A DNA stretch of 64,000 nt from Bimastos eiseni (GCA_959347315.1 OY365810.1:18860358-18924357); one strand, 5' to 3'; shown: positions 43,233 through 54,636, counted from the stretch's first letter. Notes: generated from the sequence alone by a model not told the origin. Translations and numbers: made by a program.

Positions 43233-44530
43233 TGTACATATATATTATAAGGGCATCAATTTGAATACAATATAGGAATTCAGCGTGGTCATGATAAGAA
43301 ACATATATCTGTACTGAATAAAACAGGTGAAAATTGAGAGCTCTTGAATGATCAGCTTCTGATGCAATAAGAATGAAGACTGGTATGAAACGTATTTCAA
43401 GGTACATTTGCTTTTGATATCTGATTGGATATAGGTTGTCACGTGTGTATAACAGTTCAGGTTCCCCAGATCAGAGAAACAATGTAACAACACTGACCCC
43501 AGCCAAACGCCATATATATATATAAGCATATATATATATAATGGTCCAGGGGCTGGTGGGCCCGTTGAGAGTCGTGCTGTCTGAATAGTGCTGCATAATT
43601 TAGGTCACATGTCAAACCTAGGAAGAATATATCAGCCATCATATAATATGATCAATTGAAATACCTGGGAACAATAAGCAGATCTCTCACTCTCTGTATA
43701 TATATACATATATATAAACATATTTGCATACATATATATGCACACTTATATATACATGCAGCATTTGATAGCATTCATCCAGTATTCTTTTTCAGTCTAT
43801 TTCTCAATTACACTCGCATCGGTCATCATCACGCAAAAACAAACGCAAACAACAGTGACCACAGGCAACCGCCAAGATTTGGCTCATCCCTTCATCCCTT
43901 CATTCCTTGAAGTCGCGATTTACAACACTGCAGCAAACTTCCCGCATGGATTTGGTTGAACTTTTCACACGTTTGACGGGAGGCTGTCCACGAGCAGCTT
44001 GCAAGATGGCCGTACTGGCTAAAGCTGCGCACGCACACACACACGCACACACACGAATATGGGCACGAAGGTGTATGAGTGGCATATCAAGTACAGGTGT
44101 GTAGATGCATATAATTATAAGGTCTATGAAGCACGATCATTGTTTCAATTGTTATTTCCAGTGCATTTCCCTCAGCTGTCTACTTGGCCCATTTGAGACT
44201 ATTCAGATAGACTGACCACACCGGTCCATTTGTTTAAGATTGTACCCAGGCGGATGAGATGCTTTGGCGAGATCTGATTGGTAGCTAGCAGGCGGCAGGT
44301 ATTCATTAGACCACGCCCCAAAAACTTGGCCTTTAAGACTTAAGAGGGCGTGCTTGGCTGGCATATCATCCTTGTCATGGATGCGTGGTTAAATAAATTT
44401 ATCACATAGTTTAGGTAGTCAGTTGAGTTTTGAAGTTTAGCTTTGAGTTTGAGTTCGGTTGATCTCTCTCCCTCCCTCCCTCTCTGTCTGTTTGTCTCTG
44501 TCTCTGTCTGTCTGTGTGTGTCTGTAGAGC
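41507..44530 (+). repeat. Tandemly duplicated ~400-bp unit, second copy split
   Basis: Unit half R (CTACATTATTGTTATATCTT to GGTACATGGGTCATTC) lies at 41507-41707 and again at about 41906-42107. Half S (AAGACTTAAAGAGGGCGTGC, through TCATGGATGCGTCGTTAAAT, to a TCCC/TCTG run) lies at 41710-41905 and again at 44335-44530. The second R and S are separated by a TTAA-flanked insertion. R+S may be an LTR, since gypsy gag follows at 44.9 kb; unproven. Confidence 0.8.
42128..44336. mobile_element. Non-autonomous piggyBac-like element (TTAA, AGGCCAAGTTTTT ends)
   Basis: TTAA at 42128-42131 and 44333-44336 flanks inverted tips AGGCCAAGTTTTT and AAAAACTTGGCCT. Subterminal arms are also inverted: GCCTGTGGTCACTGTTGTT (about 42374) and AACAACAGTGACCACAGGC (about 43847). 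The uninterrupted first copy of the host unit has a single TTAA at the matching place (CGCTTAAGACTTAAAG), supporting insertion at TTAA. The 2.2 kb interior has TA microsatellites at 42247 and 43190 and no transposase. Confidence 0.85.
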
Positions 44531-44565
44531 GATCTTATTGATTAGTTGTGAATAAAGACAAGTTC

Positions 44566-44688
44566 ATGGAAATCGAGTCGATATTATTGGTTGGGATCGT
44601 GTTACTATCATCGGTAGTACTCTTCTCTTATCTGTGCCAAAACGCCAAACCTACCCAGCGACCGCCTTCTGGGAAACCGGAAGATTAG
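44566..44688 (+). other. 40-codon open frame with a hydrophobic segment
   Basis: MEIESILLVGIVLLSSVVLF then a polar tail to TAG. It has the look of a single membrane-spanning peptide and lies between the R+S unit and gag. Could be chance. Confidence 0.25.
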
Positions 44689-44936
44689 GGGAGGGATCCG
44701 GAGTTGGTGTCTGTTGGACTGTTCTGCTGCAGTCCAGCATTGCGCTCGGTTCCAGCCCTATAGGGAACGGGTTTTACCACAAATTGGTACCGGAAATGGG
44801 GTGAGATGGATTACTGGTGAAATACCACGGAACGATAGTCTATACGCTGCTGGACGTACCTCAGCCGCCAATGAATAGTTCGAGGCCAGCCGTCCCTTGA
44901 AGAAAGACGAGCACGCCAATCACCCGTAGCCAACTG

Positions 44937-45930
44937 TTGGAGACTATCGACATCGATAGTCCGAAGCCGATGGAGTCGGGAGCCCCGGAAAAATTAGATG
45001 AATCAACTGTGATGCCGAAGCTACTGGAGGGCGTCAAGGGTCTGCTCCGGGACCGACCGTCGCAGATGAAGCCTGGCGAGTTCGACGGGACTGGGTCGCT
45101 TGAATCGTTCTTGGCCCAGTTCGAGGTGTGTGCCAAACACCACCGATGAACCGCCGTGGACCAAGTCGACTACCTATACGCTGCGCTCTGGAGAAGGCTG
45201 CCACCCAGCTGCTGTGGGATTTCGGGGCTCGGCAGGACGTGACCTATGAGGAGCTCTTGGACAGATTGCGCCAGCGTTACGGGACGTAAGGCCAAGCTGA
45301 AACCTTCCGTGCCCAACTCTACTACAGATGACAACGATCGGAAGAGAGCCTGAGCGACTTGCTGCATGAGATACGTCGCTTGGTCGTTCAAGTCTACCCC
45401 GTGCCGTCCAACGAAACCACCGAGTTCATCGCGAAGGACGCCTTCCTTGAAGTCATGAAAGACCGGGAGCTCTCGCTCAAATTAATCATAATCGTAATCT
45501 CCAAATTTCCAAAGCGCCACTTGAAAGCTAAGCGCAGGGCACCAGCCTATTCACGAGCGCTGCGTCAAATTGAAAGGGTTGTAAAAAGGATAGTCCATGG
45601 GAGGTAAAAGTTCGGTTTTCATGAGGCCAGTAGGGAGGCAGAGTAGTGACAAGGAGTGTGTCGCTTTGGTCGAGGATTGACAGATGGAATGTCAATCAAT
45701 GAGTCTGGGTAAGAGTTCTTTAAAAGTGAGCGAGAGCCGAAGACGCTGGACGAGGGGTACCGCACTGCGCTTCGCCTGGAGTTCTATCGAACGCCGACGG
45801 AATTGGACAATCTGCGGAGACCCCCGAACCATGTACGAGGGATTCTTGAAACCGACTGCTCTGCTGCAGCCAAACATTGCGCTCGGTGCCAGCTCTATAG
45901 AGAACGGGTTTTGCCACAGTCCGTACTAGA
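44937..45930 (+). pseudogene. Ty3/gypsy gag remnant with a ~240-bp insertion
   Basis: The N-terminal part is open from 44937 (METIDIDSPKPMESGAPEK, then MKPGEFDGTGSLESFLAQF). Frame changes lead to LEKAATQLLWDFGARQDV (about 45190) and EIRRLVVQVYPVPSNETTE (45365). Gag breaks off after RELSLK at about 45481 and resumes at about 45725 with the equivalent of the REREPKTLDEVYRTAL line seen at 3.76 kb. The intervening 45481-45725 is foreign, possibly a short retroposon. A 60-base segment CTCTGCTGCAG...GCGCTCGG...GGGTTTT occurs at both 44728 and 45858. Confidence 0.75.
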
Positions 45931-45934
45931 CTAG

Positions 45935-46260
45935 TATGTAGGGCCTATACATGCATAGGTCTATATAGATATACTTAACCTCTTACGATTATATTGTTTT
46001 GACGAAATACCTGTTTAATTTTACATACGCGAACTTATACCTCTAATTTACTGAAATAATTAAAGTAACACATAGGCCTACTTTTACTGCTACTTTAACT
46101 ACTTAGGTACACGTACATTGCCTCGGGACTTTGAACGAAACTATGTCAAATATGACGCAGTTTGTACAGTTCGCAAGACTTTGCCATAGGTTTTGTCAAA
46201 TAGCTAATCCAGCATAACTTTTCATCTCGGTTTTCCAAATTTAAAGATGCCTTACAGTCT
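45935..46260. other. No gene seen
   Basis: AT-rich intron sequence with TAGGCCTA words; nothing recognised. Confidence 0.4.
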
Positions 46261-46264
46261 AGCG

Positions 46265-46345
46265 ACTTGTGGGGCACGTTGGCCGATTGGTTTAAGCACC
46301 TGGCTTGTACCACGAATATTACGGGTTCGATCATGTGGTTAATTA
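46265..46345 (+). repeat. tRNA-derived SINE head
   Basis: An A-box-like TGGCCGATTGG (about 46280) and B-box-like GGGTTCGATCATG (46322) stand 40 bases apart, as in a pol III promoter. The arms do not fold into a clean cloverleaf, so it is a SINE relic rather than a tRNA gene. Confidence 0.6.
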
Positions 46346-46619
46346 CTGTAATTGAGGAACAAGTCCTTCACGTACTGATCAGTCGTGTGCACTTCTGAAC
46401 TTTAGAAGAATACAATATCAATATACAGTTGTTATTGTATTAGGCCTACAGCAAAATACACTAGTATTTCATTGGATTTTATTATATTGCATAGCAACAC
46501 TTGCAACTTGCAGTAGAAATGTCTCATGCTACGTGGCTGTGTTGGCGGCTTTGCATCATTTGCTTAGCATCAGCGCCGTTACCGTATTATACGCTCTATG
46601 TCGATTCCCGTCGACTTAT

Positions 46620-47660
46620 TATTGTTATTATTAATTAATTGAACTTGTAACGCGCTCGAGGTCACCAGGGCCCACGTGTATGAAGCCTTTGAAAACGGGC
46701 CTAAGTCCAACTTCGGACCAGTTTTCGCTGTAAACCCAACTAGAAAACTAGATCAGCGTGTATGGGGATTCTTGGAGACGCCCAAATCCTCTAAAACCCG
46801 ACTAGCGCTAGTCCACCTGGCAGGCAGGCGTAAATCTACTAGTCAGGCTTAGTGAAGTAAAATGGCGGCCGCCGTCTCGATTGGTCGAGACGGCGGCCGT
46901 CAAAGTTTCAGACTTCAAGGAGGGTTTAGGAGAGATCATTGTTCACTCTGCTATTGTCGGACGATAAACTTAATTATTTTCTACGTCTTCGCCGTCACAA
47001 AATGATAATTATAACGGTGATCTTCGTTTAGTCGGGAGTTTTACTGGTGTATACATCGCATCGCCGAACACACGGCCTTTAGCTTGCATTGGTCGAACGA
47101 GCTTTTCCCGCAAGCAAGTCAAATAATAGTTGAGTACGGCAATCGTAATCTATGCATAGTAATTTTTGCGGAGAAGTAATGTTGCGATAACAGTGATATT
47201 TGTGTTTTAACAAAATCATCTGTTAATTAAAACAATGAGCATAATAAATTTCTTTGCCAGCTCAGGTCCGAAAATAGCCTATAAATAGCTTGCGCATGCG
47301 CAACTAGCCATAATCGCGCGAGCCATTGATGCTGGGTTTTCTCACGCCTACCCAAGTCTCTGACTAGCAAGTTTGGGACCAACAGATCGTTCATACACGC
47401 CATTTTCCCGTAGTCTCAAAAATCAACCTACGAAGCCTAACCTAATATTAATATTCTGCTCAGATAAAACACCTGCACTTGATCGCGAGCAGCAATGAGG
47501 GACGTGGGGAGTTAACAGAGCATGACTATATGTAGATGTGCTGGTGTTTGGCGGGATTTGTAGGTCAAACAATTCAACTTAAATCACATTTGGTGGAGTA
47601 GAACTCCACTGAGAAGCACGTGGGTAGTGAGACACGCAGCACTATAAGAGCCAAGGCGCT
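46620..47660. other. Intron spacer with one strong hairpin
   Basis: No gene recognised. The perfect stem CGGCCGCCGTCTCGA/TCGAGACGGCGGCCG with loop TTGG lies at 46866-46899. TAGTCGGG/CCCGACTAG words near 46790 and 47030 are loosely inverted. Confidence 0.5.
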
Positions 47661-47912
47661 TTGGAGGAGTTAGCCTACAGTCTTTCGAGTTCACGGTCTG
47701 CAAGACCTACAAAACGCGAATTAGCAAAACCGAACAGAATTGTCTCAAACTTGTCTGGGTTTATAGCCCAACAATTGAAAGAAAGCCGTGCACACATAGA
47801 TGACAAGCACTTCCACTTAGAAATTGCAATAAAATCTCCACTGGAAAAATCAGGACTATACGTACACCAGATAAACAGAATACCGTCTGCATTAGCTGTG
47901 CAGGTTAAATAA
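47661..47912 (+). other. Unassigned 83-codon open frame
   Basis: Begins MEELAYSLSSSRSARPTKRE and contains HIDDKHFHLEIAIKSPLEK. No domain recognised; the neighbours are repeats. Probably chance or a fragment of an eroded element. Confidence 0.2.
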
Positions 47913-48123
47913 GACGAGTCTTGAGTGTCTTAACTGAGTGACATAAACAAATGTACGTCAAGAAATCTACACATCACCTCCTACAAGGGAAAAACGTCAT
48001 CAACTGCGAAGATAAATGCCAGCGTTTTCCAAGGATTCGTCCTGGGTCCACTTGAGTATAGGAACGTCTGATCTGCAGCCTCTTTTGGCGTTTAACAGGC
48101 TCAAGAAATATGCAGATGATTCG

Positions 48124-48342
48124 GGGAACGGACAAAAGCCCCCCCCCCCCCGAACAAAAGCCCTCCGATTTTGGGTAGGACATTTGCCTCCCGGACAAAC
48201 CCCCCCCCCCTAGAATGAAGTATGAACGGATGATGACAAGTTATATATTTAACTGCCATTATGTAAAATATATGAAAACAAGCAACTAATTATCGTGTCG
48301 TACAGCAGACAAAGTGAGTCCAGTTCTGAATCTTTATTTATC
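48124..48342. repeat. Left half of the GGACAAAAGCCCC element
   Basis: GGACAAAAGCCCCC, then GATTTTGGGTAGGACATTTG, GAAGTATGAACGGATGATGA and CTTTATTTATCTTG follow the intact copy at 30.6-30.8 kb step by step, then stop at the LTR retrotransposon. Confidence 0.88.
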
Positions 48343-48347
48343 TTGGT

Positions 48348-48645
48348 TGTCGCGGGTTTCTCTCGCGCCAGCTCCTTCTTCTAGCTGACGAGAGATACCG
48401 CCGGTTCTTTCCTCTATCACCACGCTCAGCAACACGACACACTTGATGGTTTTAATCTGTATATTTTAATTATATATATACACACTAGTCATCCTATCTA
48501 CAGTTATTAGTGTCCATTTAGAAATGTTTCTCTGGTTTACGTTGGAGATGGGATTCCCAACTACGTTGATTACCCTTATCGTAGTCCTCCTAAGCCTTTG
48601 CTGTCGGTCGATGACTTTTATATAGCGCCATCGTCCAGAGTGTCG
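48348..48645 (-). repeat. 3' LTR (shortened)
   Basis: About 300 bases, matching both ends of the 907-base right LTR but lacking its middle. The join is near 48580-48597, between GATTACCCTTATCGT and CTGCTGTCGGTCGATGAC. Confidence 0.85.
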
Positions 48646-48971
48646 CGCATGACATTCCCTCCAATCTTCAGATAAAATGTCATAGGCGTTTTTCCTTCGT
48701 TGTTCGTTCCTTCCGTTCATCGTCAGCTCGCCAAATAGAGAAAAAAGGAAAACACAGTGATTACTGTACAATATATACAATGCAATTGTAAGGCCTCGGA
48801 CCCCGTTACTAGTGATCCAATAGGCTAATATTCCTCGGCTTCTAGGTACGAGACAGGTGGTCCGCAACAATATTTTTGGATCCAGGCCTGAACTTAACTT
48901 CTCTACGTAGCGTCTCTGTTCGAGGGTAGAATCATACTCTGCATACAAAGCAGTCATCTGTAAATTGGACT

Positions 48972-49850
48972 TCAATTGTTGAAGATATTCTTCCGGGGAT
49001 TTTCAATGCTGAATGGTAATTCTCTCTGCCCCGTCCATGACTCTTTCAAGATGCTGAGGGGTCCCTTGGGCAATGTTCCATAGACCAATGTAAATGGGCT
49101 AACGTGGGTTGTGGCTGATGGACGTTCCCTTAGACTCCATAATACGAAGGGCAGCAAGTTATGCCAACCACGTGGATCATCTTGACATAATTTGTAAATC
49201 ATCCCCTTTAAGCTCGCATTGGCCCTCTCTACCGTTACGCTGGCCTCTGGATGTCCGGGTGTATGGAACCTCGGGGTACATCCTAGACGTGTTAAAAACT
49301 CTTGAGTTAGCTTACTCGTAAAATTCGTACCACAATCCGTGCAAATTACCCGTGGCACAGAGAAGGTCATGAACATTTGCAAAAATGCATCGCATACCGC
49401 CCGCGCGCTCATGGAGCGTAGCGGATATGCCATCGGCCATCTTGAAAACCGGTTGACAATCACTAAGGCATAATTGTATTCAGGCTTAGGAATCGAAGGG
49501 TCGTCCAACGGGATTAATGCGCCTATACAATCGGCATTTACAATTGACCATGGAATTTCGTCATTGGAGGGATAGCCTGGATCGGAATGCGCTGATTGGT
49601 CTTCAGAGGTGCCCTCAACTGACAGATTGGGCAAGACGCACAATAATCACGAAAACCAGAAGCTGAGGCGAATCCGATCCTTAATGGACTTGAAAGGCAT
49701 ATGACCTGGTTCGACAAAGATGCCCCCCTTTCCTCGTTGGGCTAAATCAAAGGGTTCCTTCAGTGAAGAGCACTCGTGTTGTTCTAGCCTAAGAGTGTCG
49801 GCATCTGCTGTTCTCATGCTTAAGTCCGTAGGCACCTCTTCCACGTCCAA
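48972..49850 (-). pseudogene. LTR element integrase, one frame break
   Basis: Integrase core open at 48972-49643: the first Asp in VNADCIGALI (about 49535), second in VICTDCGTNFTSK (about 49340) and Glu in SVTVERANASLKG (about 49220), the DDE order. The N-terminal part 49647-49850 (SLKEPFDLAQRGKGGIFVE) is in another frame. The C-terminus ends near NIFNN. It would insert the cDNA into host DNA. Confidence 0.82.
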
Positions 49851-49969
49851 AAAGCCTGTCTTTTGTCCTTCAAAATTAGATTTTTGTTTGTCCAGAGAGA
49901 GCGGGGTGGCAGTCCTGCTGACCCTCTGATTCTCCCCTCTTTCTTCCCCCGCAAAGAACTCTTCCCCGA

Positions 49970-50383
49970 TCAGTCGATATCAGGAAACTCATCGTCTGAT
50001 TTGGTCGGGGGAGCATGCTTGTCCGTCTGGTTGTCAGTTTGACCGTCCGTCAGTCTGTCTGTCAGGTCACCATTGACCGCTAATACTGTGTATTGAATAG
50101 CGTCCTTCAACAAATTGCTTATTTTGGGAGTCAAAATTAATTCTTCTGGTAAGTCCGGAACAACAGCGAACCATACTCTTACACTAGGTGCTATGTTGAC
50201 TAACCCCTGTGATTCGTCGACATCCGGTTTTAACTTCAAACGGATGACGTCACAGATCTGGGAAATTCCCTGTACACACGTAATTTTGACCTGCTTGTAT
50301 ATTGGGGCCTTGAGGGGTTCTACCAATGACTTTCTCACGCATGCTATCTGTGACCCCGAGTCTTCCAGCGCTTTTACGCTCAT
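49970..50383 (-). pseudogene. LTR element aspartic protease
   Basis: Retropepsin fold: the active-site triad appears as ALEDSGSQIACV near the start of the open frame at 50383, with a later hydrophobic strand VVPDLPEELILTP. It lies between gag and integrase. About 120 bases separate it from the integrase N-terminus, too little for reverse transcriptase and RNase H, which are therefore missing. Confidence 0.75.
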
Positions 50384-50399
50384 TAAATTTCGATTCGTA

Positions 50400-51495
50400 C
50401 CTTGACGTATGGCCTAATGTATAATTCGTCAGCGTCTATGTAGATGTTTTGACTCTCAACTGTCGTGTATTGTGAGATTTTCTCTACCCTTTTACTCACT
50501 ACATTACTGATGCAGGCGTTACTCTGCAATTGGGCGATGATTCCACTTCCGGTGTCGCCAGAAGCACATGCGTTGATGTGTCAGACTTAGTGCCCCTAGG
50601 GGTTGCTGGCTGATCGGGGACGCCTTCCGCGGTTACAACGGCTAATCCCGAATCTGGTCCTACTCCATTGCCTACGGGCCATTTCCCTCGCAGTCGCCGA
50701 CTACGTCTCAAGCGCGAAGTCAGGGCTTCTCGCCCATACGCTCCCGTCGGCGCTATCTCAGCTCCTAGTATAGTGATGGCCCCAGTTTGCGCCACAGGAT
50801 TATCTCGTGCCGGATTGGACATAATGTCCGTGACCTCGGGGCTGATGGTGGCGATCATCTGCTGAGCGGATGAAGCACCTGGGCTGGTATGGTCCCAGCA
50901 GACTGATCTATTTTTGCTTCCATAGGGCTCCTCACTATGACCGCTTAATTATTTTAAAGTTTAACGAATTTGTATGTTCAATAGTCAACCAATCTTTATT
51001 TACGGCAATTAATCCTCAGCTACCCGCTGCAGGGTTACATTTATTAATCACGATTATACAACAAACGAATGTTATAATATATCAAACATCAAACAAACCC
51101 CTAAAACTGCACTAATTATATAGTTATGTAATGACAGAATTTATCCAAATTCCTTAGCTACTTTGTTCTCTATTCTTCCTTGCCAAGCTCTATAAAAATG
51201 TACCAAAGCCGAATGCCGTCAGTTACAATGCATTCGCGCTATCGCCAGTTCTGGCCAAAAGTTAATCACATTAATTTTTTTGCACATTCGAAATTTTTGG
51301 ACGACACTTGCACCACACAAGTCGTAATACTCCCCTTATCAATTTCGCTAAGTTTTCTACACGGGGACTAATCGCGAATATGACTTTTTATGAACTTTTA
51401 CCGACTCGCTCACTTCCACCCTTCTAGACTTCGACAACTTCAACACCACAAAATGGCCGCTCACGCGTCACTTACGCAATAGAAAAATAGGTGGC
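50400..51495 (-). other. Gag-protease linker region, partly unrecognised
   Basis: An open frame at 50499-50858 on the minus strand (REALTSRLRRSRRLRGKW) may be gag-pol linker. 50930-51490 has no recognisable coding and may be a further insertion. Confidence 0.35.
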
Positions 51496-51498
51496 GCC

Positions 51499-52994
51499 TC
51501 AAGCGACTACATCGAAAGCTTTAGCTGCCGGCCCCGTTAGGCTCAGCAGCGAAAGCGAGAGAGAGGGAGATCGCTGCGCAAGGGCATTTGCGCAACAGAT
51601 GTGTACCGGCTTCCGGCTGGCGGTTTTACTCTGCGGGCAGTCACGTGCCCTGTGGAGTCCAGAAGAGCAAATAAAGCACAGGCCTTTCTGTTTGGCCTCC
51701 TCTGCTGACTGCTTAACATCTGACCCCCCTTTGTAGCAGGTGCCTGTCTTACACGTACGCGTGGCGTTGACACTGGTCTCATGACTAGTGCTGCCCCCGC
51801 TCGCCGAATTAGGTCGAGTTTGGCGGGACTCCAGGCGTGGGGTGCTACCGTAACCCTTGGGTGCTTCATAACCCCGGTGGTGGGCGGCAAAATATGTGTC
51901 ACTAGACCCCGCCAATTCGGCATGCGACAGCCACTTGCCTTTCTCTTCTGCTAATACGTAGTCTAAACAATTGCTCGGCATCAGATCTTTGATCCTATCT
52001 GCCACTAGCAAGCTAATCGTCTTTTCAAACGATTCATCCACCTGTCTGCTTCGCAGATAGTACACCAAGGCGCAATGTAGCCTTGATGCCCACGATGAGT
52101 ATGTTTCATCGTTAGCTTTCTTCATATCTAAGAATTTAGCTTTCAATTGGACGGGACTTAGGCTATATTCGCGTAGAATACATTCTTTTAAACGTGTATA
52201 ATCAGAGAGTTCTTCTTCAAAGAGACGCGAGACCAAGGCCTTCGCCTTCTCGCTTAGATTAGCGAGTAAGATCATAGGCTGTAGGTCGGGTTCAATGGCA
52301 CAAGAGTTGAATAGGCGTTCAGTAGTATCAAAGTAACAGGGCAGATCAGCTGATTCTGTAGGGAACCTGGGTAGCATTCCTTTTAGAGAGTCGTTGCAAA
52401 TTTTTACTCGCGCCATGAATGACTTCTGTATGCTCCTGTTTCCCTATATTCTAAATGTCCTTCTCCTTCCCTTCTCCATTGCATACTCTCCTCCTGCGCC
52501 CTCCTCCTCTCTCTTCTGTATTCACGTTCCTCTTCATAGTCTTTGTCCTCTCTTTGTTGTCTTCTGATCCTCTCTTCCTCCTCTCTTCTCTCCTTCTCTT
52601 CCTCTTTCCGTTTCTTTTCTACTCGTTCCTCCTCCTCTCTTCTCTTCCTTTCCACTCGTTCCTCCTCCCTCCTTCTCTTCTCCTCCCTTTCTCTCCTCCT
52701 CTCTTCTCTCTCTTCTTCATATTCTCTCTCCTGCCGCTCCAATCTTCGTCTCTCCAGCGCACATATTGCTATTACGTCGCTCAGCTCCACTTCTGAGCCC
52801 TGGCTGAGGGTACCTTCCCTCTCGCCAGTCTCTTCGAGCGTTTCCGGGCCCTCGGACCATGCTCGAATAAGCTGGTCCCGGTCCATCGCTGCGATCACAG
52901 CTGCCTCGTGACCTACCTTGATCAAGCAGGTCACCAGCTGCTCGCTTGTCATTTTCCGAGCGCTTGCTCGTCTTTGGGGGCCTTGTCTGTCCAT
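51499..52994 (-). pseudogene. LTR element gag with charged coiled coil and zinc knuckle
   Basis: Starts MDRQGPQRRASARKMTSEQL at 52994. An extremely Glu/Arg-rich helix (about residues 80-175, RRREREEKRRREEERVERKR) follows. A frame change at about 52410 leads to the capsid part (PRFPTESADLPCYFDTTERL, ECILREYSLSPVQLKAKFL). A CCHC knuckle CFICSSGLHRARDC lies near 51650. The frame change may be a mutation or a programmed shift. Gag builds the particle and packages the RNA. Confidence 0.82.
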
Positions 52995-53461
52995 TTTTAC
53001 CAGACGTACCCTCCACTAATACATAATGGCACAAATATATAAACAATCACATCCCTAGCAAGTACCTCTACTCCTCCGCCTTACTCGACGAAGAAAAAGC
53101 TACAGGCAGGCGCTATAGAATCCTATTCTATCGCCAAACCTGTCTCGACTATCGCCTCGGAAGTTCACACTATCAGACACACGTTTACAGGGTCCTACCT
53201 CGCTCCGTTGGATGCCTCGTGTCGTTACTTCCGCTCGATTTCGTATCGATGAGATGCCGTGTCCTCTTCTGTCGTTGCGTCTCGACCGCCCTCTGGTGAC
53301 GTGTCGACTCTTTCGGTTGTCCTCCGCTTCTTCAGCGTTGATGTCTCGTCGTTGATGCCCGTCGTGGCTCCCGTGTAGATGTCGCTGCTGTGCTGACCTT
53401 TGCTCCCAGACGCCGAAAGTGTTTCTTCGTCGTCTGCTGGTGATTCTATCGACTGCGCCAA

Positions 53462-54368
53462 TGTCGCGGGTTTCTCTCTCGCCAGCTCCTTCTTCTAGAT
53501 GACGAGAGATACCGCCGGTTCTTTCCTCTATCACCAAGCTCAGCAACACGACACACTTGATAGTTTTAATATGTATATTTTAATAATATATATACACGCC
53601 AGTCATCCTATCTACACTTACTGGAGTTATTAGTGTCTTTTTAGAAATGTTTCTCTGGTTTATGTTGGAGACGGGATTCCCAACTACGTTGATTACCCTA
53701 ATCGTCCGAACGACCTAACGTCTCCCCCAGGTCCGAAACAAGTCCCTGTTCCTTCCCTTGCTACACTATAAGAACCCTTCTAGAGGCGATTTCCTTCGCC
53801 ATCCCAAACGCAAATTCGTATCTCTATTTAGACGACAAATCCCCTGCTGAAACTATTCCTAAACCAGGTTGGTCGGATCTTGATGTTCCTAGCATAACGT
53901 CAATCAGTAATTGCACAATCACTGTACGATACGTACAGTTAATGTTTGACTAGCGGCTGTCATGGCTGGACCTTGTTGGGTGTCATATACAGGCAATAGG
54001 TCCCAGTGATTGCGTCACATCATTTTAGTTATACTACCTAATAGGTTTGCTTTCTTATCGGAATTATCCCTTATTCTTGATTAGTGTCAACAAGCCGGTT
54101 CAGACCAGATCTTTAGCTGGCTCATGAATTTCTGGTCCGTGAGTCGCAAAGATGGTAGGGGTATGCGGCTCTGGCATCTGCCTCGCGGTGTCAGGTTTCG
54201 TTGCTTGACACTTCGTTGATATTTGCCTATTCCTCGCCGTCTGTATTGAGGCCGTCTGCCTCCGGCGAAACCCTATGATGTCTCCCATCTCAGGTTCCAG
54301 GTAGACATCCTCGTCCGCCTCTGCTGTCGGTCGATGACTTTTATATAGCGCCATCGTTTAGAGTGTCA
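53462..54368 (-). repeat. 5' LTR (907 bp)
   Basis: The full-length LTR of the pair. Its inner edge is followed by the candidate primer-binding site; the leader (53000-53461) has no gene that I trust. Confidence 0.85.
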
Positions 54369-54373
54369 TTGCT

Positions 54374-54636
54374 GGATGCATAAATACTACAAACAGTCCG
54401 TGACACGCCTTAATAAGCGGTGAAGGTCGTCGGGTAGTAAGCAGCTAGGCCTACAGTCGGTTAGCAAACTGTCAGTGACACGCGATAATCATCTTCCGTT
54501 AATAAGAGAGAGTTCATGAATACGTCTATATAGACGATAATCTAAGATTATAAACGGTGAAGGTCAGCTAGTAAGTATGCTTACAGTTGACGACAGTCAG
54601 CCAGTGACATGCGATAATCATCTCAGTCTGAGACAG
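54374..54636. repeat. Right half of the GGACAAAAGCCCC element
   Basis: GGATGCATAAATACTACAAA, then GTGACACGCCTTAATAAGCG and two CAGTGACAYGCGATAATCAT runs follow the intact copy from 30.8 kb on. It is cut off at 54636 by the next element. Confidence 0.88.

Larger units (their letters stand above)
48348..54368 (-). mobile_element. LTR retrotransposon (Ty3/gypsy-like), RT deleted
   Basis: A 6.0 kb element in minus orientation, flanked by a 5-bp duplication TTGGT/TTGCT (48343-48347 and 54369-54373, one mismatch). LTRs at 48348-48645 and 53462-54368 share TGTCGCGGGTTTCTCTC-type inner ends and the ATATAGCGCCATCG outer part. Order is gag, protease, integrase; no reverse transcriptase was found. TTGGCGCAGTCGATAG directly inside the right LTR is a candidate primer-binding site. 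Confidence 0.9.

Noticed and set aside
44566..44688. Short membrane peptide gene
   Set aside because: Only 40 codons with no support from context; listed as an observation, not called a gene.
46265..46345. A functional tRNA gene
   Set aside because: A- and B-box words are present, but acceptor and anticodon arms do not pair, so it is a SINE relic.
52455..52911. Plus-strand frames rich in Ser, Leu and Phe
   Set aside because: Antisense shadow of the Glu/Arg-rich gag coiled coil on the minus strand.
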